DNA of 8,598 bases from NCBI GenBank assembly GCA_031268115.1, contig JAIRXV010000342.1, positions 1 through 8,598 of the forward strand. The letters are read 5' to 3'. A model generated the notes under the pieces. That model was given only the letters and a program-made list of their open reading frames with translations. It did no database searches and had not been told where the DNA came from. How positions within the stretch are numbered: position 1 is the first letter of the stretch; the number at the start of each line of letters is the position of its first letter. Source of the DNA: Bifidobacteriaceae bacterium (lineage in GTDB: Bacteria > Actinomycetota > Actinomycetes > Actinomycetales > WQXJ01). Shown one piece after another: positions 1-4,791 of this stretch. Made by a program: the position numbers and the translations under genes.

Positions 1-337
1 CCTCCCAGCGCAAATCGGGTTCGGGTCCATACATCAGCAGGAAGCCCGTCCCTTGGGCATCGTGAACAAGGTCGATGGCGAGTTCCTGGGTGTGTACGGC
101 TTCCCAGCCGCTGGCTCCCAGCACCATCGGCGGGCGCCTGGAGCGGTAGTCCACGAGTTCGTCCGCGGAAAACGTGGCCAAACGACGAGCCTCGCCGTGG
201 GTCGCAAAATCGTTGATCGCCAGGCCCGCCGCGATGCCGGCGTCGACGAACCCGTCGAACGCGTACAGCAAGACTGGCGCGGTCCCCTGCGCTTCGGCGA
301 CGACCGCCGGGTCAAGAGAGTATAAAGTAGACGTCAA
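1..337 (-). CDS. PAC2-family protein, N-terminal part (runs off the left edge)
   Basis: The first 112 codons of a gene read leftward; the rest lies outside the window. The protein begins MTSTLYSLDP, then has a hydrophobic strand and turn at residues 21-41 (APVLLYAFDGFVDAG), an ELVDYRSRRP segment at 60-69 and FLLMYGPEPDLRWE at 99-112. The order F-D-G-F-V-D-A-G, L-V-D-Y-R-x-R-R-P, then G-P-E-P-D-x-R-W is the signature of actinobacterial PAC2 proteins, relatives of the eukaryotic proteasome assembly chaperone 2. Their precise bacterial role is not settled, and assembly or chaperone work is inference from the family name. The start is TTG at 337-335, chosen because AGGAGG lies 7 nt upstream and because the frame gives the typical family N-terminus. 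It is divergent from helD across a 505-bp gap. Confidence 0.87.
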   Translation of the reverse strand, partial: MTSTLYSLDPAVVAEAQGTAPVLLYAFDGFVDAGIAAGLAINDFATHGEARRLATFSADELVDYRSRRPPMVLGASGWEAVHTQELAIDLVHDAQGTGFLLMYGPEPDLRWE

Positions 338-344
338 GTCAGGG

Positions 345-350
345 CCTCCT
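345..350 (-). promoter_or_regulatory. Ribosome-binding site of the PAC2 gene
   Basis: AGGAGG on the minus strand, separated by 7 nt from a TTG codon. It decides the start of the PAC2-family gene, since no ATG or GTG in that frame gives the family N-terminus. An ATG just upstream, at 353-351, hits a stop after four codons and is not the start. Confidence 0.8.
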
Positions 351-385
351 CATGGTTGTCTGTTTCGCCTTCTCTTCTTCAACAC

Positions 386-417
386 GGGCCGGCCTGGGAA
401 CATTCCCGCTCCCGGCC
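386..417. promoter_or_regulatory. Palindrome GGGAACATTCCC nested in a GGCCGG/CCGGCC dyad
   Basis: The 12-bp sequence GGGAACATTCCC at 396-407 is a perfect 5+5 dyad around a 2-bp centre. It is bracketed by GGCCGG (387-392) and CCGGCC (412-417), which can also pair. It lies about 59 bp upstream of the PAC2 TTG codon, in its leader or promoter. It could be a repressor site or a leader hairpin. The role is inferred only from symmetry and position. Confidence 0.3.
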
Positions 418-634
418 GAGACTTGAGCCGGCTCCCGCGCCGGGCGGGTGGCGGGTGACGCCATCCATCGTACAGAGATTTCCCCCTGACCAGCTTTTTC
501 GGACCGTAGGCAGGGCAACGGGGTGGGGGCGCCATCGCGCAGCGGCGGGGGCGAGGACGCGCTTCGGCGGCGCCACTCTCTTCAGGCCGACGACGAACCG
601 GGCGACGGCTTCAGTTGAGGAGGGCCAGGGTCCG

Positions 635-745
635 GACCAGCGCAAACGCGCCAGCAAGCATGATAGGGACCGTCGTATTCCCACGACCGCCTGGGGTGGT
701 GGAATACCACCGTCCTAGATGTTAGCTGGCGCGTTTCAGCAGGTC
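635..745. repeat. Long imperfect inverted repeat (111 bp, 45-47-nt arms, 19-nt loop)
   Basis: The left arm (635-681) and the reverse complement of the right arm (701-745) agree at 37 of 45 aligned positions, with two single-base bulges. They share GACC at the outer ends, a perfect 12-bp block AAACGCGCCAGC (644-655 with 725-736), then CAT, TAGG, and the inner block GTATTCC (675-681 with 701-707). The loop is 682-700. There is no T-tract on either side, so it is not a classical intrinsic terminator. It could be a miniature palindromic mobile element, a structured RNA or a recombination relic. I see no target-site duplication at the ends. It lies upstream of the candidate helD promoter, so that promoter would not transcribe it. 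Confidence 0.7.
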
Positions 746-758
746 AGAGCTACGCTCT
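746..758. promoter_or_regulatory. Short dyad AGAGC-TAC-GCTCT upstream of helD
   Basis: A perfect 5-bp inverted repeat with a 3-bp centre, immediately right of the long inverted repeat and about 43 bp before the candidate helD -10 box. It could be an operator half of the helD promoter region. The call rests on symmetry only. Confidence 0.2.
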
Positions 759-775
759 TCCCCGCTGACGCGGCC

Positions 776-800
776 GGACGCCGGTTATTCGCCGGCGCCC
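776..800. promoter_or_regulatory. GC-rich dyad abutting the helD -10 box
   Basis: GCCGG (780-784) and CCGGC (792-796) pair around a 7-nt loop. The pairing extends outward by C779-G797 and, after one mismatch, by two more pairs. The dyad covers the place where a -35 element would sit and ends just before TAGAAT. An operator or an activator site that makes up for the poor -35 is possible; this is inference from position. Confidence 0.3.
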
Positions 801-806
801 TAGAAT
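801..806 (+). promoter_or_regulatory. Candidate -10 box of helD (TAGAAT)
   Basis: TAGAAT fits the actinobacterial TANNNT -10 pattern. Transcription would start near 813, leaving a leader of about 30 nt that contains the ribosome-binding site. No good -35 hexamer is seen 16-18 bp upstream; the sequence there is GC-rich and part of a dyad. Confidence 0.45.
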
Positions 807-830
807 AGAAGGTCTGCCGAATCCGGCGAC

Positions 831-838
831 GGGAGGGG
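831..838 (+). promoter_or_regulatory. Ribosome-binding site of helD
   Basis: GGGAGGGG, with its GGAGG core (832-836) 6 nt before the TTG at 843. It supports the TTG as the helD start; the next in-frame start candidates would cut into the conserved N-terminal coiled coil. Confidence 0.7.
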
Positions 839-842
839 TACT

Positions 843-3113
843 TTGGGCGCGAAGCCGCAGGGTGGCCAGCTAGAACGCGAACAGGCCTACATCGACGTCC
901 TCTACGCTCGCCTCGACGAGTTGCGGAACATCGCCCAGGAACGGCTCGACCAGGTGCGCCACGCCCGCTTCTCCGGTTCGCCGCAGAACCGATCCGAGCG
1001 GGATGCGTTCGCCGCTCTCCACTCCGACCGCCTAGCCCAGTTGTCCAGCGTGGAGGATCGGCTCTGCTTCGGCCGGTTGGATGTCGCGGACGATGACGGC
1101 GCACACCGGTACGTCGGTCGGATCGGCCTTACGGACACGGCACACAACCCGATCCTGACGGACTGGCGGGCCCCCGCCGCGGAGCCCTTCTACCAGGCGA
1201 CGGCCCGCTATCCGATGGGTGTGCGCCGCCGACGGCACATCACCACGAAGGGGCGGGCCGTCATCGCCCTCGAAGACGAGGTCTTCGACCTGGAGACGGT
1301 GGAAGACGCGTCGGCGTTGGCGGGCGAAGGTGCCCTTTTGGCCGCGCTCGCGTCCCATCGCACCGGGCGAATGAGCGACATCGTCGCCACGATCCAGGCC
1401 GAGCAGGACCGCATCATCCGGGCCCCGCTGGCCGGTCCCCTAGTGGTCCAGGGCGGACCCGGCACCGGCAAGACGGCGGTGGCGCTGCACCGCGCCGCCT
1501 ATCTGTTGTACACACACCGGAACCAGATCGCGACTCGCGGTGTCCTCGTGGTGGGACCGAGCGGCACTTTCCTGACGTACATAGACCACGTGCTGCCGTC
1601 CCTCGGTGAGACCGGCGTGGTCACGACGACCATGGGCTCGCTCCTTCCTGGGCTGACGGCCAGCGCGGTCGACTCCCCCGAGGTTGCGCGCATCAAGGGC
1701 CGCGTGGCCATGGCCCAGGCGATCCGCAGGGCGGTGCGCAACCGGCAGCGCCTACCTGCTGGGGATCGCACTGTTGTTGTACTCGGGCGCTCCCTGACGT
1801 TGCGCCGATCGGACGTGGCCGCGGCCCGCGATGCCGCCCGCCGTTCCCACCGCCCCTACAACCTGGCCCGGCGGGTTTTCGCGAACTACCTGGTAGACAC
1901 GTTGACTGACCGTTTGGCTGAGGCCATGGGGAGCGCCGATTACTTGGCCGACGAACGCAAAGAGCTGGCCGATGACGTCCGTCAGGCTCGCGACACGCGA
2001 ATCGCTGTGAACTTGGCCTGGATGCCGATGACGCCTATGTCCCTCCTGGAAGAGCTCTATGCCAAGCCCGTGCTGTTGGAGGCCGCCGCGCCGCATTTGA
2101 CTGAGGGCGAACGGGCGCTGCTGGTCCGACCCGCCGGTTCGGCCTGGACACTCAGCGATATACCGCTTCTGGACGAGGCCGCGGAACTACTGGGTCTGGA
2201 CGATTCGGCCCAACGCGCCGAGCAACGGGCGCAGGCCTCGTCCCGCGCCCGCGATGTCGCCTACGCCGAGGATGTCGCCAAAGTGCTCGGCGGTGGCTGG
2301 GTCAACGCAGAGCAGCTGGCCGAACGTTGGGCGGCCCGCGCCCCCGTCCTGACCACGGCCGAACGCGCCGCACAAGACCGCACTTGGACGTATGGGCATG
2401 TGGTGGTCGATGAGGCTCAAGAGCTGTCCGCCATGGATTGGCGCTGTTTGCTGCGGCGCTGTCCGAGCCGTTCCATGACCATCGTGGGGGATGTCGGCCA
2501 GACCCACTCGGCCGCGGGGACGGTGGACTGGGAGCGGGCCCTCGGCCCGGTGTTTGGGGACCGCCTTACTCCCGACGATGACGGCCCTCGCGAAGGCCCG
2601 GCGCAGTCCGGGCGTACGCGGCGCGGCGCTGGGACCGGCTGGCGGGCGGAGCGCCTAACCATCAACTACCGGACGCCCGCCTCAATCATGGCCGAGGCCG
2701 AAGGGCAGGCGCAGGTGGCGGGGGTAGCGATCACGCCAACGGTCGCCGCGAGAGATGTCCCAGGGGCCTTCCGACGGGTGCCAGGCAACGCCGACCCCGT
2801 TGCCACGGCCCTCGACCAGGCCCGCGATCTCCTAGCTCAAACGGCTGGCCGGCTCGCGATCATCGCCGCCGAAGAAACGATTGAGGCAGTCCGCGAGGCG
2901 GTCGAGAAATCCGACCTCGCCGCTCTGGCCACTGGGCAGAGTGTGTTGGACGCCCGGATCGCGGTGTTGACTCCCGCACAAGTCAAGGGCCTCGAATTCG
3001 ACGATGTGGTCGTACTGGATCCGCGCCGCGTAAGCCAAGGCGAAGGCGGGCCGAGAGATCTCTTAGTGGCGATGACCCGCGCCACCCAGCACCTCCGGTT
3101 GGTGGACGCCTGA
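843..3113 (+). CDS. helD: HelD-type RNA polymerase-associated helicase (class II, actinobacterial)
   Basis: A 756-residue SF1 (UvrD/Rep-like) ATPase of the HelD family, which binds RNA polymerase and removes it from DNA or stalled complexes. In some actinobacteria the HelR branch gives rifamycin tolerance. An N-terminal coiled coil (about 10-45), the arm that enters the secondary channel, is followed by the conserved block FGRLD...TDWRAPAAEPFY (76-117). Helicase motifs are Walker A GGPGTGKT (204-211), Walker B VVDEAQ (521-526), motif III VGDVGQ (548-553), NYRTP (608-612), motif V VKGLEFDD (714-721) and motif VI AMTRATQHL (743-751). The segment at about 270-500 would form the clamp and primary-channel elements. 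Length matches mycobacterial and streptomycete HelD (about 730-760). An extra hydrophilic, Gly/Arg/Pro-rich stretch at about 573-600 looks like an insertion. It starts with TTG. Whether it protects against rifamycins cannot be told from sequence alone. Confidence 0.93.
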   Translation: MGAKPQGGQLEREQAYIDVLYARLDELRNIAQERLDQVRHARFSGSPQNRSERDAFAALHSDRLAQLSSVEDRLCFGRLDVADDDGAHRYVGRIGLTDTAHNPILTDWRAPAAEPFYQATARYPMGVRRRRHITTKGRAVIALEDEVFDLETVEDASALAGEGALLAALASHRTGRMSDIVATIQAEQDRIIRAPLAGPLVVQGGPGTGKTAVALHRAAYLLYTHRNQIATRGVLVVGPSGTFLTYIDHVLPSLGETGVVTTTMGSLLPGLTASAVDSPEVARIKGRVAMAQAIRRAVRNRQRLPAGDRTVVVLGRSLTLRRSDVAAARDAARRSHRPYNLARRVFANYLVDTLTDRLAEAMGSADYLADERKELADDVRQARDTRIAVNLAWMPMTPMSLLEELYAKPVLLEAAAPHLTEGERALLVRPAGSAWTLSDIPLLDEAAELLGLDDSAQRAEQRAQASSRARDVAYAEDVAKVLGGGWVNAEQLAERWAARAPVLTTAERAAQDRTWTYGHVVVDEAQELSAMDWRCLLRRCPSRSMTIVGDVGQTHSAAGTVDWERALGPVFGDRLTPDDDGPREGPAQSGRTRRGAGTGWRAERLTINYRTPASIMAEAEGQAQVAGVAITPTVAARDVPGAFRRVPGNADPVATALDQARDLLAQTAGRLAIIAAEETIEAVREAVEKSDLAALATGQSVLDARIAVLTPAQVKGLEFDDVVVLDPRRVSQGEGGPRDLLVAMTRATQHLRLVDA

Positions 3114-3115
3114 TC

Positions 3116-3136
3116 GGGTACGTTCGCTCGGTGCCC
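3116..3136 (+). terminator. Weak hairpin just after the helD stop
   Basis: GGGTAC (3116-3121) pairs with GTGCCC (3131-3136), including one G-T pair, around a 9-nt loop, 2 nt after the helD stop codon. A short TTT run follows a few bases later and no real U-tract exists. A weak candidate for helD transcript termination. Confidence 0.25.
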
Positions 3137-3144
3137 AGGCGTTT

Positions 3145-3292
3145 GAGCTTTTGGTCAATAGTGGACAGTGTGCGCTCACATCAATAGAGCTTTCGGCTAT
3201 TAGGATGGTTGGATTGGCCCGTTTCGACTCGATCTAATGTCCAAAACCTCTATCGGGATGCAGTGGGCCGCGGTTCTAATAGCCAAAAGCTC
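3145..3292. repeat. Symmetric array of four 17-bp motifs (consensus GAGCTTTTGGCTATTAG)
   Basis: Copies 1 (3145-3161) and 2 (3187-3203) read on the plus strand; copies 3 (3234-3250) and 4 (3276-3292) read on the minus strand. Copies 1 to 2 and 3 to 4 are each offset by exactly 42 bp. Both the outer pair and the inner pair are centred on 3218/3219, so the array has overall dyad symmetry. Relative to the consensus, copy 4 is exact, copy 2 differs at 1 of 17 positions, copy 1 at 3 and copy 3 at 3. Copies 2-4 also have ATA before GAG. The motif is much richer in A and T than its surroundings. The 42-bp spacing, four helical turns, fits protein binding on one DNA face. I do not recognise the binding protein. 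Confidence 0.75.
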
Positions 3293-3386
3293 TATATCGA
3301 CGCGGCGTGGAGGGCGCGGCGGCGCTCGTGCAACGTCTTTCTCCGACAGACTCCTAAGCAAGGACACTCTAACCCTGGGAAGATGA

Positions 3387-3412
3387 CGCGGGCGAGCTCG
3401 TCGTCGCCCGCG
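3387..3412. terminator. Perfect 9-bp GC-rich hairpin
   Basis: CGCGGGCGA (3387-3395) and TCGCCCGCG (3404-3412) are perfect inverted repeats with an 8-nt loop. It lies about 275 bp after helD and 115 bp before the reductase. No T-tract follows in either direction. In high-GC actinobacteria such U-less hairpins can act as terminators, so it may end helD readthrough. It could equally be a regulatory dyad. Confidence 0.35.
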
Positions 3413-3454
3413 GCGATCCGCGGCGAAAGGGAGAACTGCGCGGTTTGCCTCCAT

Positions 3455-3477
3455 CCGGCCGGTGGAAGACCGGCTGG
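3455..3477. terminator. Stable 9-bp hairpin upstream of the aldo/keto reductase
   Basis: CCGGCCGGT (3455-3463) pairs with ACCGGCTGG (3469-3477), with one G-T pair, around the 5-nt loop GGAAG. It ends about 37 bp before the candidate -10 box of the reductase gene. It could insulate that gene from helD transcription, or be an operator. No U-tract follows. Confidence 0.35.
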
Positions 3478-3514
3478 CCACCGCATCGGCTGGGAAGGGC
3501 GAAGCTCCAACCAG

Positions 3515-3520
3515 TACCCT
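3515..3520 (+). promoter_or_regulatory. Candidate -10 box giving a leaderless reductase mRNA (TACCCT)
   Basis: TACCCT fits TANNNT and ends 7 nt before the ATG at 3528. Transcription would therefore start at or next to the A of the start codon. No proper Shine-Dalgarno sequence precedes the ATG; only AGGG lies there, 2 nt away. A leaderless transcript is the simplest reading. The -35 region is not recognisable. Confidence 0.45.
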
Positions 3521-3527
3521 TAGGGCC

Positions 3528-4595
3528 ATGACTCAACCCCTGGCCGACTACTCGCCCGATCCCCAGCGCTACGACGCCGCAACTTATTCTCAGTGCGGCA
3601 GGAGCGGCCTGCTTCTTCCGCCCATCAGCCTGGGTCAGTGGCAGAACTTCGGCGACAACGTGCCCTTCGACGACCGCCGCCGGGTGCTGCTTGCGGCTTT
3701 CGACCGCGGCGTCACCCACATCGACCTGGCCAACAACTACGGCCCCCCACCCGGCGCCGCCGAACGCAACGTGGGCCGAGTCCTTGCCACCGATTTGGCG
3801 GCTCACCGAGACGAATTGGTGATCTCCACCAAAGCCGGCTACGACATGTGGGAGGGGCCTTACGGCATCGGCGGCTCCAGGAAATACATGCTGGCCTCGC
3901 TGGACCAATCGCTGGCGCGGCTCGGACTCGACTACGTGGACATCTTCTACTCGCACCGCGTCACACCGGAGACGCCCATCGAGGAAACGCTGGGCGCGCT
4001 CAAGACCGCCGTCGATTCGGGGCGGGCACTTTACGTTGGCATCTCCTCCTATTCGGCAACGCGGACGATGGCGGCCCTCGCCGCTGCGGAAGCGATCGGC
4101 TTGCCGTTGACTATTCATCAACCCTCCTACTCGATCCTCAACCGCTGGATAGAGACGCCTGTGGCCAGGGCGGACGGGCGTTCCCTGCTGGATGTGACGG
4201 GCGATGCCGGAGTGGGTGTGATCGCGTTCTCGCCGCTTGCGCAGGGGCTGTTGACAGGGAAATACGCACATGGGGTGCCGGCCGGTTCACGGGCAGAAGA
4301 GCGCGACTCGTTCAAACCAGAGCATCTGAGTCCCGCCAACTTGCGGGCGATTGAAGGGCTCGGTCGGATCGCGGCGGCCCGTGGTCAGTCGCTTGCCCAA
4401 ATGGCAATCGCTTGGGTGCTGCGCGAACCGCGTGTCACTTCGGCCCTCATAGGCGCCAGTTCCGTGGCCCAACTTGAGGAGAACCTCGGGGCATTGGGCG
4501 GATCAGCGTTCAGCGAAGAGGAATTGGGCGCCATCGACACCCTTTCGTTCGACGCGGGACTGAACATCTGGTCCCGCAGCTCAGATGTGGAGTGA
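3528..4595 (+). CDS. gpr: Aldo/keto reductase, YghZ / L-glyceraldehyde 3-phosphate reductase type
   Basis: A 355-residue cytosolic (alpha/beta)8-barrel NADPH-dependent reductase, closely similar along its whole length to E. coli YghZ (AKR14 family). That enzyme reduces L-glyceraldehyde 3-phosphate and methylglyoxal, so carbonyl detoxification is the likely job. Shared blocks include HIDLANNYGPPPG (64-76), STKAGYDMW (100-108), GGSRKYMLASLDQSL (115-129), DIFYSHRV (138-145), ALYVGISSYS (167-176), IHQPSYSILNRW (196-207), PLAQGLLTGKY (236-246) and IGASSVAQLEENL (308-320), the last in the NADPH-phosphate binding region. The catalytic tetrad is Asp66, Tyr71, Lys102 and His143. I chose the ATG at 3528, not the in-frame codon at 3462. 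The extra 22 residues are not part of the family, and the candidate promoter fits a start at 3528. The physiological substrate is not certain from sequence. Confidence 0.92.
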   Translation: MTQPLADYSPDPQRYDAATYSQCGRSGLLLPPISLGQWQNFGDNVPFDDRRRVLLAAFDRGVTHIDLANNYGPPPGAAERNVGRVLATDLAAHRDELVISTKAGYDMWEGPYGIGGSRKYMLASLDQSLARLGLDYVDIFYSHRVTPETPIEETLGALKTAVDSGRALYVGISSYSATRTMAALAAAEAIGLPLTIHQPSYSILNRWIETPVARADGRSLLDVTGDAGVGVIAFSPLAQGLLTGKYAHGVPAGSRAEERDSFKPEHLSPANLRAIEGLGRIAAARGQSLAQMAIAWVLREPRVTSALIGASSVAQLEENLGALGGSAFSEEELGAIDTLSFDAGLNIWSRSSDVE

Positions 4596-4791
4596 TGGCA
4601 TCGCTAGCTGCCTTTGTTGCTGAAACGTGTGCGGATGAGCCGAGTTTTCGGATCCCGTGGGGTGCCGCTAGGAGGCCGGGCGATAGAGCGGCCGACAACC
4701 GCGTCAGCCGAGGAGGCCGCAGCCCGGACCAGCTGAAACACAGCAGCCAGCATTGCTACGTCCTTGCTCCTCACTGACGTAGACTCACCGC
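4596..4791. other. Short intergenic region after the reductase
   Basis: 196 bp. A 60-codon frame starts at the ATG that overlaps the reductase stop (TGATG, 4593-4597) and ends at 4777. It has only GGAG 2 nt before it and a low-complexity, Arg-rich second half, so I do not call it a gene. The right end holds the promoter of the next gene. No terminator hairpin is evident. Confidence 0.4.
4780..4785 (+). promoter_or_regulatory. Candidate -10 box giving a leaderless mRNA (TAGACT)
   Basis: TAGACT fits TANNNT and ends 6 nt before the GTG at 4792, with no Shine-Dalgarno sequence in between. This places the transcription start at or near the start codon. TTGCTA (4753-4758) and TTGCTC (4764-4769) lie upstream, but at spacings of 21 and 10 bp, neither ideal for a -35 element. 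Confidence 0.45.

Larger units (their letters stand above)
338..842. other. Divergent intergenic region between the PAC2 gene and helD
   Basis: 505 bp with no convincing gene on either strand. The open frames of 60-120 codons here lack ribosome-binding sites, are rich in Arg, Pro and Gly, and resemble no family I know. The region must hold promoters in both directions. What I can see is a 12-bp palindrome near the PAC2 side, a long inverted repeat in the middle right, and a candidate helD promoter at the right end. In the stretch 418-634 I see nothing beyond GC-rich sequence. I looked for the rifamycin-associated inverted repeat known upstream of some actinobacterial helR genes and did not recognise one. 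Confidence 0.6.
3293..3527. other. Intergenic segment between the repeat array and the aldo/keto reductase
   Basis: About 235 bp without a supported gene. It contains two strong GC-rich hairpins (3387-3412 and 3455-3477) and a candidate promoter right at its end. An open frame at 3209-3523 crosses the segment and covers repeat copies 3 and 4, giving two similar peptide units (SNVQNLYRDAVGR and SNSQKLYIDAAWR). It has no ribosome-binding site, and its right half looks like random GC-rich sequence. Confidence 0.5.

Noticed and set aside
34..325. Two open frames of about 90 codons over the left edge, one on each strand
   Set aside because: They are other-frame shadows of the PAC2-family gene, whose frame gives clear family motifs and has a good ribosome-binding site.
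379..684. A 101-codon minus-strand frame and a short hydrophobic peptide frame (MLAGAFALVRTLALLN) nearby
   Set aside because: Neither has a ribosome-binding site or a family match; both arise inside the inverted-repeat region.
356..718. A 120-codon plus-strand frame in the PAC2-helD gap
   Set aside because: It has no ribosome-binding site, a biased Arg/Pro/Gly composition, and runs through the palindrome and the long inverted repeat.
3183..3296. The 21-bp inverted repeats (copies 2 and 4) as ends of a small insertion sequence
   Set aside because: The interval is only about 114 bp and holds no transposase. No target duplication was seen, and the two outer copies with the same 42-bp spacing show it is part of a four-motif array.
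3462..3527. Start of the aldo/keto reductase at 3462, adding 22 residues
   Set aside because: The extension starts in the GC hairpin, is not found in the YghZ family, and the -10 box at 3515 would lie inside it.
3369..4271. A 300-codon open frame on the minus strand
   Set aside because: It is antisense to the aldo/keto reductase, which matches YghZ throughout. The frame is a GC-rich shadow with no family resemblance and no ribosome-binding site.
4595..4777. A 60-codon frame whose ATG overlaps the reductase stop (TGATG), as in coupled genes
   Set aside because: The only Shine-Dalgarno-like sequence is 2 nt from the ATG, the second half is low-complexity, and it resembles nothing known. I could not support it as a gene, though coupling is not excluded.
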